Of a DNA stretch of 64,000 nt, positions 44,852 to 56,849 are shown piece after piece. Numbering within the stretch: the first letter of the stretch is position 1; the number at the start of each line of letters is the position of its first letter. Source of the stretch: Beverwykella pulmonaria (Eukaryota; Ascomycota; Dothideomycetes; Pleosporales; Melanommataceae); NCBI GenBank assembly GCA_001599595.1, contig BCHH01000003.1, positions 14,847-78,846 of the forward strand, in the 5' to 3' direction. The position numbers were made by a program, and so were the translations under genes. The notes under the pieces were generated by a model. The model was not told the origin of the DNA and did not search any database. It was given only the letters and a program-made list of their open reading frames with translations.

Positions 44852-47686
44852 ATGGCACGAACATTCATTCTCTCTTCCGCCCTGCTGGCGATGAGAGTAG
44901 CCGCTCAAACTTCTTCGCCATACACTGACGCCAAGAGCGGTATCTCTTTCAATGGATACCAACACTCCTCTGGATACACATTTGGTCTTGCATTGCCTGA
45001 AACCCCAACTACCGATTTCATCGGCCAGATCGTGGCGCCAGTTGGAACTGCTGGTGGTTGGGCCGGCTTCACTATGGGCCAGTCTATGACTGGAAACCTA
45101 GCTGTTGTAGCGTGGCCGAACGGCGACGAAGTTGTGTCCTCATTCAGGAAAGCCACGTGAGTGTGCTCGGGCATCGTGTAACCAAGAGAAATACTGATCA
45201 TCCACTAAGTGGCTATACATCTCCACCAGTTGCAACAGGAAACTTCACACTGACACCCATTCCGGCCGGTACCTATACAAACGATACAGCGTTTTCTTAC
45301 ACGTTTCTCTGCTCTGGTTGTCTTGGTGACGGTGGCCTCGTTCTGTCAGACACCTCCAATGTCCTTGGTTGGGCGTATTCCACCGACGCTGTCACTACTC
45401 CCGCATCTGCGTCTTCTGCCCTGACATACCACACTGCAGGATTCGGTGGATTTGGCCTTACAGTTGCCGATGCTAAGAGTGCGGATTACGCCACTTGGGC
45501 CGCCATGGCCAGTGCTGGTAACTCGACTACTCCAGGTGGTAACTCTACCACACCAATTGGTGGAGGCGGCTCTACGAATGGCACTACTGGCGGAAACGTT
45601 ACTGCCACTATTTCAAATTCTACCTATGACTACATTGTCGCTGGAGCTGGAGCCGCAGGCATCATTGTTGCCGAAAGGCTCGTCGAAAGTGGTGCCTCGG
45701 TTCTCTTGCTCGAGCGAGGAGGCGCGTCCCTGGCTTTCACCGGCAACAACAACACTCTGGCTTGGAATAGTTCCGTGACTATGTATGACGTGCCTGGCGT
45801 CGACTACTACCTCACAACAGTTGGCAGCCCTGCCTATTGCACGGATACTGCAGATCAGGCCGGCTGCTTGCTTGGTGGAGGTACTATGGTTAATGGTAAG
45901 TGAGGCGTATGATGTATGATGACGAGAAGAAACTGAGAACCCCACAGCTATGATGTTTGTCAGGCCTCAGGAGAGGGACTTCGATGCTAAATGGCCCGAG
46001 GGCTGGAAATGGGCCGATGTTGCAGTGGCCGCAGACCGACTCTACGAGCGTAATCCTGGTCAAACCTATGGCTCCGTTGATGGCGTCCGCTACAATAACC
46101 AGGCCTACGAAGTCATCTCCCAGTTCCTCACAGGCAACGGCTGGACGCATACTGATGCCATCGAAAAGCCCAACGAGAAGATCGACGCCTTCAGTTACCC
46201 ACCATGGAGCACCAAGGACGGATTGCGCTCTGGCCCTGTTCGTACGTATCTGCCTCTCGCCCAAACAAAGTCCAACTTCAAGTTGGCACTCAACACCAAA
46301 GTCATTCGTGCTGTTCGAAATGGTTCTACTATCACGGGTGTTGAGACAGAAACCAGCACTGGCGCTCGTGTCATCTACAACGTGAACGCTGGAGGACGCG
46401 TCGTTCTATCTTCCGGCACCATGTCAACTCCCCGTATTCTCTTCAACTCTGGTATCGGTCCCTCAGAGCAGCTACAAATCGTTGCCAGCGGGACAAGCGG
46501 CGTCACCCTTCCTGCTGAATCTGATTGGATCAACCTCCCAGTCGGCGCTGAAATCAAGGACCACCCCATTTTCACATTGAAGTTCAATACCACAGTTGAC
46601 ATGCCCTCCCTTGCCACGACTCAATTTACCAGTCCTAACGAAACTTCGATTGATCTCTTCGCCCAGAGCTCCGGTGTCCTTGCGCAGTCAGGTCAGCGCC
46701 TCAGCTTCTGGACCTCAGTCAATACTACCTCTGGAAACGAAGTCTTCATCCAAGGAACCTGCAATGGCCCCGCAAACAACACGGTTCAGATGAAGATCTA
46801 CCTCACTCACGGTCTCACCTCCGTCGGAAGTCTCGGCATAACTGCCGACGGCGCCACTGAACTCACCTCTGATCCCTGGCTGCGAACTGACACCGACATC
46901 GAGGCAGCGACTATCTTCATGGACCGTCTTCTTAACATGACACGCCAGCCCAACTCCACTTTGACCTTTCAGTCTGCAGGTGACGTCACCGGTGCAAACG
47001 TCACTGGCGCCGATCTCATCAAGAACTACATTACAGGTGCCCACTACGTTGGTACTGCGAAGATGGGTGCCGAAGGCGAGGATGGTGTTGTAGTCGACAC
47101 GGATACCAAGGTTTACGGCACAGATAACTTATTTGTCGTGGATGCTAGCATGCATCCCGATCTGCCCACCGGAAACACCCAAGCCATTGTCATGGTTGCT
47201 GCCGAAGCTGCTGCGGCGCGCATCCTTGCACTTGGAAAGGCAACAAACACGACGAGCCCCAGTTCCGCCACGCTTCCATCAGGAACTGGCCTCGCTCTGC
47301 CTCAATCAAGCGGAACCGGCTTCGTCCTACCTCTACCTAGTGGGGCCAGTGCTGTTCAACCTCTCCCAAGTGGTGTTGTGTCTTCCAGCGCTGTATCATT
47401 GGTAACACCCACTGCTCAGCCAACGCAGAGACCCGGCCAAAACAAGCCCTGGCCCCAGCGTCCGAATGGAAAGGGAAACGGCAATGGGAACAACAACAAT
47501 GGCAAGAAGACGTCGTCTACCAAGTCTGCCGCAGCCGCAGCTACACCCACCAAAGTCCGTGGCGCATATGGTTCTTACAGAAAGAGGAGTGCCAGGGTCC
47601 CGATAATTTCGGACACGCTGGATGATGAGAATACGGTGTGGGAGAGAAGTCAATCGGAGAGGGCGAGCTTCTTGGACTCGTACTAG
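44852..47686 (+). CDS. cdh: Cellobiose dehydrogenase (AA8 cytochrome + AA3_1 flavodehydrogenase)
   Basis: Extracellular flavocytochrome that oxidises cellobiose and passes electrons to lytic polysaccharide monooxygenases. Exons 44852..45156, 45210..45895 and 45948..47686 give 909 aa. After a signal peptide (MARTFILSSALLAMRVAAQ) comes the haem b domain, with a candidate Met ligand in FTMGQSMTGN and a His ligand in TYHTAGFGGFG. A Ser/Thr/Gly/Asn linker (~205-238) follows. From residue 241 the GMC domain starts with DYIVAGAGAAG; the active-site His is in GAHYVGTAKMG and Asn in PTGNTQA. Beyond ~770 is a long Ser/Thr/Pro-rich, Gly/Asn-rich and finally basic tail, with no CBM1 cysteine pattern. Many CDHs of ascomycetes carry a CBM1, so this belongs to the CBM-less type. 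Confidence 0.96.
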
Positions 47687-48191
47687 TGGTGATAACAGTG
47701 TCTAAGGGGTTGTGGTAAAATTTCTTGTATATACACTTCTTTTGGTAGAGCCGCTTTTTATCTTCAACATGCACATAGCAATCTTATCTTCATCTATATC
47801 TTTAACCTGTTCTAATATCTTGCCCCTAACCAAAAGCTCGGGGGGAATCCTTCAGGGGGACACGATGCCAGATAGCCTCCTCTGACTTAAATTGACTGCC
47901 TTTCAGGTCAAGCAATCAAGATGCGACTACGCCGGCTGTTTAATCAAACCCAAGGAATTGGTTAGGATGTATTAAGCGTTCACTTGGTGAGTGTTCTGTC
48001 GACTCGACAGCGCGGAAGAGGCGTGGCTGAAAGGTGGGGTAGCTCCTTACGGTAGGATCTCAACCTCGGTCCGCCCAGGACCTGCTTACAAGTCACATTC
48101 GCCAACATATTTATCTGCATTCATCAAAATTTTCTCATATTCTCTCATCCGAATTTCATTCTCTTGTCTTGCTGCTAGTGAATCCGGAATC
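47687..48191. other. Intergenic region, cdh to thiolase
   Basis: A 505-bp gap with the cdh 3' UTR and the thiolase promoter. A GGGGG-rich spot at about 47841-47862 is the only local anomaly. Confidence 0.45.
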
Positions 48192-49625
48192 ATGGCGCCC
48201 ACTAACAACAACCCAGTGTATGTCCTCGGCGTAGGCCTTACCAAATTCATCAAACCGCGCGCCCAACGTGCTTACCCAGAGATGGGCTATGAAGCAGGTG
48301 TAAAAGCGATGCTCGACGCGCAAATTAATTACGACGATGTTGAGACAGGAGTAGCGTGCTACTGCTATGGCGATACTACGAGTGGACAGAGGATCTTCTA
48401 TCAGTTTGGCATGTCGTCGTATGTTCCACAACCTATTGTGATAGAGTAGTTAACTGATTGCATGGTGGTTAGAATTCCCATTTATAACACAAACAACGCC
48501 TGCGCGACTGGCTCTACGGGTTTACACCTTGCACGCACACTGATCAAGAACGGGGCCATTGACTGCGCGCTCGTGATCGGCTTTGAGCAAATGCAGCCCG
48601 GGTCCATCAAATCCGTCTGGAATGATCGCCCCTCGCCCATGGGCCTCTCCATGCGCATGATGGCCGACACACGCGGCGTGGACAAGTCACCTCCAAACGC
48701 GCAGTACTTTGCCAACGCCGGCAAGGAGTATATGGAAAAGTATGGTGCCGAAGCCCGCGATTTCGCCGAGATCGCACGGATATCTCACGAGCACAGCCAG
48801 CGTAATCCATATGCGCAGTTCCGCCAAAACTATACACTGAAAGAGATCGAAGACGCGCCTATGATCCACTGGCCGCTGACGAAATTGCAATGTTCACCCA
48901 CATCGGACGGAGCAGGCGCCGCCGTCATCGTATCCCAGAAATTCCTCGATGCGCGGCCGCATCTTAAGTCGCAAGCGATTTTGATGGCTGGCCAAACGCT
49001 CTTCACAGACTCCCCGCAGCTCTACTCAAAGAGCTCCATGGATCTAGTCGGCTACGATATGACGCGCCGCGCCGCACAGGCTGCTTTCAGAGAAGCTAAT
49101 GTCTCGCCAAAGGACATCAAAGTCTGCGAGCTGCATGATTGCTTCTCAGCGAACGAACTCATTCTGCTCGATGGCCTGGGTTTCAGCGAGCCAGGGAAGG
49201 CGCATGAAATGGTTCGGAACGGCGACATTACCTATGGCGGTAAAGGACCAATCGTAAACCCCTCTGGAGGTTTAATAAGCAAGGGCCACCCCCTTGGTGC
49301 CACGGGCCTTGCGCAGTGTGCAGAGCTAACATGGCAACTGCGTGGGTGGGCGAACAATCGGTTGGCGGAGGGCGCGGATGTGGCTTTACAACACAACCTG
49401 GGGCTTGGGGGAGCGGTCGTGGTTACTATCTACAAGAGGGCCGACGGAGCTAAGAATCCAAAGTTGAGTGATGAGGAAGTCAAGAGGGTGAGCCAGTTCG
49501 ATTATAATCCGGCAGTGGAGGCGAGATATGTGACGAAGGAGGATGGAGAGAAGGTAAGGAGTAAGACAGTGAGGTGTGATTACGCGTTGGGAGATACGGA
49601 GCAGAAGATTCAGAGCAGGCTGTAA
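48192..49625 (+). CDS. SCP2-type thiolase with PTS1
   Basis: A thiolase of the sterol carrier protein-x type, expected to cleave 3-oxoacyl-CoA in peroxisomal beta-oxidation. Exons are 48192..48418 and 48473..49625, giving 459 aa. The nucleophile Cys86 sits in NNACATGSTG. The HDCFSANELILLDGLG segment and the C-terminal NPSGGLISKGHPLGATG motif with the catalytic His are intact. No SCP2 lipid-binding domain follows. The protein ends in SRL, a strong peroxisomal targeting signal type 1. The 54-nt intron has a GTATGT donor, TTAACTGA branch region and TAG acceptor. Confidence 0.92.
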
Positions 49626-49920
49626 ATATGGTTTGTTTGTTGGTTAAAATGTAATCCTCCCGGAATGCAAAAGCACCGTCAATATGCACGATTACTGAGC
49701 GCATAGTTGTGGTTAGCGAGGCTGAACAGTAATCACATTGGCCGACGAAGAATACTCATCAGACTCTGAAGGGAAGCTAGAGTGGAGCTGGGGGATGCTG
49801 ATATTCGATCATTGGTAAGTAAGATTGATTCAAATAGCTCTTCCCTTGTTGCGATTATCCTATGGTATATATGTGAGCATTCTGCGTCTTGATTTCCGGG
49901 TTTTTCAAACTAACAAGACG
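49626..49920. other. Short spacer before the epoxide-hydrolase-like gene
   Basis: About 295 bp holding the thiolase 3' end and the next promoter; no element was resolved. Confidence 0.4.
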
Positions 49921-50920
49921 ATGTTCACAATGGGTTCAGGAAATATACGGCGGTGGGCACTTGTTATATATAGTGATTCCTCCCATCACACACGCGCCGC
50001 TTTCTAATCTCTACCTAGTCTGCCTATTCCACACCATCTCAGCCCATTTTATCCCTCACTACCCCTCCGGCTCACAAATAATCATCCAAAACAACAACAT
50101 AACCCTCCACTACAATAAATACGGCACCGGCCCGTATCTCGTCTTCCAACACGGATTCCCAGACCGCGAAACCACCTTCTCCACCTTCCAAACCCCCTTC
50201 TTCTCCAAATCACACACGGTCCTCACGCCCACACTCCGCGGCTACCCACCAAGTTCCGTTCCTCCAAACGTCGCAGCCTACGCCGCCTCACACTTCGTCT
50301 CCGATCTCCTCGCCATCCTCGACCACGAGAACGCTAAAAAGGTAACGCTGGTGGGACATGACATTGGTGGGGCTGTGGTTCAGTATTTCGCGCTTCAATA
50401 TGCGGAAAGGGTAGAGGCGTTGGTGTTGATGAATACGCCCGTCATACCGGTCTTTCTTCCGCTTATCGAATTCGACGAGGAGGAGCAGAATTATGCAAGA
50501 TATACGATTCCGTATTATACATACGAGCCTGGACAACCGAAGAATATCTCCACGCTAGTTCAACACATCCGCAACTCCACATACCAGCACGAAATCGCGG
50601 ATTATCTAGATCAGTCCCCAATCGATGGCATGCTACACTTCTACGATTTGAACTACCCCGGCCCTCCGTACGGAAAAAATATCAGCACGCAAGGGTTCGT
50701 GCAGAAGGTGCCAAGCCTGCTGATCTGGGGGGAAGAGGATCCGTATTTCTCGCTGAAGTTGTTGGATGGGCTGCAGAAGTGGTTTGAAAAGGGGATTAGG
50801 TTGGTAACAGTACCGGGTGCAGGACATTGGGTGCATAGAGACAAGTGGAGGAGGGTCAATAGGGAGATTTGGAGTTTCTTGGAGGTGGTTGGGGAGAGTG
50901 AGGAGGAGAATCAAGAATGA
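49921..50920 (+). CDS. Epoxide hydrolase-like alpha/beta hydrolase
   Basis: An alpha/beta hydrolase of the epoxide hydrolase/haloalkane dehalogenase group. The catalytic part (from about 50060) shows the HGFPD oxyanion motif, nucleophile Asp in VGHDIGG, acid residue region IWGEEDPYF and His in GAGHWVHRD. The coding frame stays open from 49889 but contains no ATG before the core. One solution is a 13-nt exon 49921..49933 (ATGTTCACAATGG) spliced over a weak GTTCAG donor to 50019, giving 304 aa in phase; it would supply a hydrophobic N-terminus (VCLFHTISAHF). The donor is poor, so the 5' end is unresolved and the function call rests on the core. It follows the thiolase gene. Confidence 0.8.
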
Positions 50921-51371
50921 GTTGTGCAATTCTAGCTCAAGGTTACTTTGCTAGTGTAGAAGGCAGAGGCAGTTTGTATAAGCGTATAGGACATGGTGCT
51001 TGCATTCTATTAAGAATGGTTTTTGAAAAACATTGAGATAGGTCAAAGTAATTCGAAGATGAAAATGTCAGTAGCCAAGGGAAACCAGTGCACTAGGAAC
51101 CGAGTCTGTCAAATGTGACATAAGAGGTGTTGGCATTTAAAAGCTACATTTCATGTTCCTACTTGCCAAGTTCTTAAGTTCAGTGGCTTCCGCGAGTTTG
51201 TCTTGACCACAAAGAATTCGATCTCTGGCCAGTCTTTTCGTGCTAGTGGGGATGAATTGTTAACGGTGACCTTAAAATATATTCTAGTTACACTAACATA
51301 TGTAGCGCTCTCTCCTCCGGGCACGCAGGGGCAGTATCATGTTCAGAGGCATCACCGCCCTCTATTTACAC
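50921..51371. other. Intergenic region downstream of the hydrolase
   Basis: A 451-bp, rather AT-rich gap between convergent genes, with no supported feature. Confidence 0.4.
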
Positions 51372-51605
51372 TTAGTTACTTAGATATATAGGAATAGGAA
51401 AGCAGCCTACGGTTGAGAGCACTTCATCCACTTGGTTGTGAACTTCCTCGGCTGCATAATTGATCTCATCGTGGACTTCGTTTGCGACATCATGGAGCTT
51501 TTCGAGAAAGCCTCTGATGTGCGTTCTCTCAGGTGTTGGGTATGCGAGGTTCTGAGGAGTGAAGAACACAATGAAGAGAACGAGATGGCAAGTTTTGAAC
51601 AACAT
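51372..51605 (-). CDS. Candidate small secreted protein (77 aa)
   Basis: An ATG at 51605 opens a 77-codon frame. The first ~21 residues (MLFKTCHLVLFIVFFTPQNL, then Ala) form a strong signal-peptide-like hydrophobic segment. The mature part (YPTPERTHIRGFLEKLHDVA and beyond) is helical and amphipathic in appearance, with one Cys near the end. The last codons contain a GTAGGC that could serve as a donor, so a further exon is possible. No family is recognised. The size and signal peptide fit orphan secreted proteins of moulds, but it could be a chance frame. Confidence 0.4.
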   Translation of the reverse strand: MLFKTCHLVLFIVFFTPQNLAYPTPERTHIRGFLEKLHDVANEVHDEINYAAEEVHNQVDEVLSTVGCFPIPIYLSN

Positions 51606-52586
51606 TATGAACAGACACAGTATGTAAACCTTCAGCACTGTGACTAATTGTATAATTGAAATTGATGATTGTGATTTTCTGTGCAGAGAGGATTTCATGT
51701 AGAAGCATTTGGTTCTGTCCATATATACCGCTTACACTCGCGGCAAGCCCTTTCATCCCTTTGGCTGTTGGAAAACGTTTTATATCTGAAGGCATATATG
51801 ATCGAGAAAGCGCTTTCCGTACTGCCCCGTTTGTTACCGAATCTTCGTGAGAGCCAATCATGCTAGCTGTTCAAGATGCGATCCCTTAAAGGATCGTTCT
51901 CATTGTACTGCGCCGCAATAAGCGCTGGATTCCACCAAATCACTCCAAACATGCAGAGGCAGGGGTTAAGCGATAAAGAAACTATTGGCTGCAGCATCGA
52001 TGCGCTTGAGCCTCAAGCGTCAGAAGTACGATGAGCAAAATGTGCTCCAGCGCTTGAGTCGTTGCTGGATCGTGGTGATCGCATATTATACCGGTATGTT
52101 GCTATATGTAACGTAAGAAATATCTGTTGCATTTTGTGCTCGTCCAGGTCCAAATCAACAGTGTATTTATTAAATTCTATTACTCTAATATTCTGACAGC
52201 CTTGATGTTCTGCATGATCATGTTGACAAAACAAGTGGGGTATCGGGACTTCATCTCCTCCAAAGGTAAGTCCAATCATATCGCCGCGCGAGTGCCTTTC
52301 CTTTGGGGGGGCGAGTTTGCGAAAGGGCGTATGTTCACGCCTCTTCTTTACTTTTAGGGAATCTAATACTTACAATAGGCTATTCCTTGAGAGTGTCGAG
52401 GTACGCCTTTCTCCGATGCATGGCGTTTCTTGCCCGGTTTTCGTGGTGTAGTCGCGTGTAGCGCGTATGTCTTATTAGATCTCTGCCTCAACGCTAACAC
52501 CTCCCTGGGGCCTTTGAACTCTATAAAGTAATAGAAACCTGCAATTCCTGTGTTTTGGTCTTGCGGAATTCTAAACATCTCGAAAT
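51606..52586. other. Intergenic region before the copper amine oxidase
   Basis: About 980 bp of AT-rich sequence with short frames only. The promoter of the amine oxidase lies at its right end. Confidence 0.45.
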
Positions 52587-54688
52587 ATGGCTCCCCGACC
52601 CCACCCGTTCGACCCTCTTTCGCCGGAGGAGATAACAACCGCAAGCACCACCGCAACATAACAATATACTCATTAGCTGACACTTTCAGGTCGCGAATAC
52701 GGTGCGGACCATCTCTCCAAAAGAATCCCCCTTGTTTCGCGTTATAAGTCTCTCCGAGCCACCAAAGAAAGAAGTAATCGACTTTCTAGACGGAAATACC
52801 CCTCCTCTGAAGCGGATTGCGAAAGTACACGCCTACATCTCAAAAGCTTTCCATGAACTCCTCATCGACGTTGACGGAAAAACTGTTATCTCAAATGAAA
52901 TCCAACACGGCAGACATTCGCATGTCGATACCGCGTACATGAAGCAGGTCGAAGAGGCGTGTCTTGACAATGTCCGAGTTAAGGCCGAGATTCAGGCGCT
53001 GTGTTTACCAGAGAAAGCCACCGTCATTGTGGAACCGTGGACTTATGCTACTGATGGGATGAATGATATGAGCACGAGAATTACTATGGTAAATTTCCAA
53101 TTTCCAATCATAGAGCCCCACTAATCTCGAGCCTACTTAGTGTTGGTTCTACATGCGACTCTCTGACCACATGGATGCGAATTATTACGCGTATCCACTC
53201 GATATCGTTGCAGAAGTCTCAGAATCCCTCGAAGTCACTAGAATCCATCGCCTGCCTTCGGGAAAAGATGAATCAATCAACAACGATGAGAAGGTATATG
53301 ATCATCGTAAACTTCACTCTTCCAGTGAGTACCATCCCGAGCTCTCGACGTCTCAACGAGATACTACCAAGCCTCTCCATGTTGTCCAGCCCGAAGGGCC
53401 ATCTTTTGGGATTGAGGGTAATCAAATCACGTGGGAGAAGTGGACGATGCGTGTGGGCTTCAACTACCGCGAGGGGATGACACTGCATGATGTGCGATAT
53501 GATGGGCGTAGCCTCTTCTATCGGCTCTCATTGTCGGAGATGTTCGTCCCATACGGAGACCCACGTTGTCCATACCCACGAAAAGGCGCCTTCGATCTTG
53601 GTAACGACGGCGCAGGCCTGAACGCGAATAACCTCAAGCTTGGCTGTGACTGTCTAGGCCACATCAAATACTTCGATGCCTGGCATGTAGCCTCATCCGG
53701 CGATCCCCTGAAGCTACCAAACGTCGTATGCTGCCACGAACAAGACGACGGGATCCTCTGGAAGCATACAAATTTCCGTACTGGGAATGCAGTTGTCACG
53801 CGTTCGCGTTTGCTAGTGCTGCAAACGATCATTACAGTCAGCAACTACGAGTATGTTTTCATATTTTACTTTGGACAAGACGCTTCCATCCACTACGAAG
53901 TGAGAGCCACAGGGATACTGTCGACTGCGCCGATTGATATCGGTGACCAAGTTCCGTTTGGCACAGTCGTCGCCCCGGGAGTTCTCGCACCTTACCACCA
54001 GCACCTCTTCTGTCTGCGCATCGACCCCGCACTCGACGGATACAAGAACTCGCTCGTGGTCGAAGAATCCGTCCCAATGCCATTCCCTAGCCCAACGAAC
54101 CAATTTGGTGTCGGCTACGTCACCGAATCAAAAGTTGTTAGTAAGGAGGAAGGACTTGATCTCGACTATCAAAAGAACCGCGTCTTCAAGATAGTCAACG
54201 AGAACAAGGTCAATCCTACAACTGGCACCCCAATAGGTTTCAAACTCCTCCCCTGCTACAGTCAAATGCTCCTCGCGCACCCAACGTCTTACCATGCCAA
54301 GCGCTCTGAGTTCGGCGCCCACGCTGTGTGGGTAACGCGGTATTCAGACGATGAGATTTTCGTTTCAGGGAAACATACGATGCAATCTCTAGGAGAAGAG
54401 GGCATTGCCTCATGGATTAAGACTCGTCAAAATGACCCGAGTGCTGGGGTTCGTGATGAAGATATTGTGGTTTGGCATACTTTCGGTGCTACGCATAATC
54501 CGAGGATTGAGGACTGGCCAGTTATGCCTTGCGAGAAGATGATTGTAGGTCTAAAGCCGGTGAATTTCTTTGATAGGAATCCGGCGCTAGATGTTCAGGT
54601 TAGCACACAAGAGAGGAACAAGAGCGTGCTGGTCGGGGAGAAAGAACTAGAGAGAGTCGAGGGGAATGTGGAGAAACCGAGACTATAG
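52587..54688 (+). CDS. Copper amine oxidase (TPQ enzyme)
   Basis: Quinoprotein that deaminates primary amines to aldehydes, ammonia and hydrogen peroxide. Exons 52587..52640, 52690..53088 and 53141..54688 give 666 aa. The first intron has no GT donor; a GCAAGC donor (GC-AG intron), a branch at TAGCTGAC and a TTTCAG acceptor join in phase as LSPEEITT-VANTVRT. The cofactor tyrosine is Y387 in VSNYEY. Copper ligands are H437 and H439 (YHQH) and H603 (GATHNPRIEDWPVMP). The catalytic-base region AFDLGNDGAGLNANNLKLGC is present. No signal peptide is seen. The C-terminus is PRL, a weak variant of PTS1 (yeast peroxisomal amine oxidase ends in SRL). Confidence 0.95.
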
Positions 54689-55615
54689 AGAATAGACGCG
54701 GTAGGTGACAACTGGAGAAAGTTGGAGAAAGTAAGAGACTGATTTGAATTTCTGGCGAGGATCGTGATTTCCCAACCGAATGAGGACTTAGAAATTGTAT
54801 GGTACGAGGCTAGCTAGACCTGAGAAATAGAATGTATTACGGTAAAGGTAGTCGTGTCTCGTCAGGACGAGTTCTCCTTACATTTCGAGAGACTTTGGCC
54901 ATTCCCATTGTAAGCAGGGTGAGGGAGAAAGGCTATGAAGATCTGTCTTGTGTGTTATGTACAGCTGATATATATATGACGGACTGATCAGTCAGTAGTA
55001 TATCCACGTTACGGTATGGTGTCCTGGGTTTACATCCATCTTAGACGAAACTCGACGCATCAATTCTCGACAGAGTTTCAAGAGGAGATCCAGATGGAGA
55101 GCCAGTAGTCTCAACTTTTGATCAAGCATGCCCTAGTTTCTCGCATGTTTGGCTAGAATTTGTCGAGTTTGTCTGCAGTTCACTCCCTTCTTCTTGAGGA
55201 AGAAAGCGATTAGTTTTTCAGAATCGCCGAGATCATGGTAAACGGAGTTTTTTTATTTCTATTATTATTTCTTGTAACTTAAGATAGATTTTGTTCTAAA
55301 TCTTTGCCATATCCGACCCTGTGTTTGGTTAGTTTCTGAACTAGACGCTAAGTTTTGCTTTCAGTTCTGAAAGCAATTGAATCTTAAGATAAGTTTTAGC
55401 TCTCATTATCATGCTGCGTCAGATTCCAAATACATTAGGTTGAGATGCGCTTGTTCACAGCACGGGTAGCCATTCAAGGTAGTGGATTGGACATTTTCTA
55501 AGAAATAATCCCATATAGTCTCAGGAGGCGAGGTAGAGCCTTGAGAGATGAGACAATAAGCTATTCTAGCCATGCAAAATGTGAATGCATAACAGTGCTT
55601 TCCGGATCGAACGCT
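54689..55615. other. Convergent AT-rich intergenic region
   Basis: About 930 bp between convergent genes. A perfect 12-bp palindrome GACTGATCAGTC is at 54982-54993. No other feature is supported. Confidence 0.45.
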
Positions 55616-56849
55616 TCATTTACAGTACCCGCCCTTACAACTCCATGGCTCCTGACACGGCACAGACGCACTGCAGTCCCAACCCCAGCATCTATATCCC
55701 CGTTAGCAATGAAATCACGATCGAAAACAGTGGAAAGGATGAACATACCCCCAATCACACGTCTCCTGTCCGGGCGTTGAGGAAGCACTGGGTTTTGGCG
55801 TCACCACCACACTCGTCGGCGCCGGTGTTGGCACTGTCTCATTCCCACTCGCACATGTCCCGGCCCCAGAAAGCAGGGTATCTTTCGTCTGCTGAAGAGT
55901 TGAGTCATCCGTCATGACAATCCTGAAATCCGCCTCCTTGTCGAATTCGAACCAGCTCATGGACACGTAGTTCGGGTACCTGCTTCTATCCTGAGTGACT
56001 AGTTGCTTGAGCCAGCCCTCTTTCATCCCGTCACCAGCTCCAGTTTCACCGATTGCGAACGGGAGGCTGTAGGGAGCTGAATAGGTGTCGTAGAACTCTT
56101 GGTAAAATTTGGTGAAGAGGGCATTACCCGAGACGTCGTCGCCAGACCGCGGATAACAATCAATCCCCACAATATCCACAGTCTCCGGTCCAGGCCACCA
56201 TGCCGCCAGATCCTTCGTGTTTGCCTGATTCGGGGACCAAAAACACTTCACATGCGCGTTGTTGGCGCAGTTCGCGGCATAGATCCTCTTCCACGCCGTG
56301 ATGAAGTCGGCGGAGGAGCCGTGGTAGGTACCATCGACGACGTACCAATTCATTTCATGCGCGAAGCGGAGCCAAACCTCGACACCCTCGTCGGTGAACT
56401 TCTTCAGCACACTGGCGACTTGCTGTGCCACTTCCTCGGTGATCTCATTGAAATTCACACTTGGCATAATCGAAGCAACGAAGACGGCGCCTGAAGCGAC
56501 AATGTCATCTTTCACAGCCAAGAGCTGTGAACCGTCGAACCCCGAGGACGTGATCTGCGCATACCATCCGTAGGTGGAAGCTTTAGCGCCAAGCTGAGAC
56601 GTGATTTGCGACATGGTGTAGCGTGGGGATGCAGAGTCGCCTTCACTAGGGAGGAAGCCGATAGCTACGCAATTGGTCGTAAGACCTGCGGTGGGGAGAC
56701 CCAAATCGGAGACTCCTATGAAGTGTGAGTGTGATACTTCAAGAGGGTATAAATGCGTTACCTCGTGCAGAGACGGCATTGTGTGGTTTGGGGATGCTGA
56801 TTGCGAGGGTAGCTGCAACGAGGGCGGAAAGGTAGAGAGCGTATTTCAT
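55616..56849 (-). CDS. Secreted GH26-like glycoside hydrolase with Cys-rich tail
   Basis: Exons 56849..56762, 56715..55749 and 55691..55616 give 376 aa. Exon 1 supplies a signal peptide (MKYALYLSALVAATLAISIP). The barrel has RFAHEMNWY with the acid/base Glu and a second Glu in FAIGETGAG, the arrangement of GH26 and clan A; IVGIDCYPRSG precedes the nucleophile. GH26 beta-mannanases are the likeliest relatives, but substrate is not certain. After a Pro/Thr/Ser linker, the last intron (55692..55748; GTATGT donor, GCTAAC branch) joins CDW to a new exon encoding a short Cys-rich module (WGCWGWDC, VPCQEPWSCKGGYCK). Ignoring that intron would give a false stop at 55715. Confidence 0.82.
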
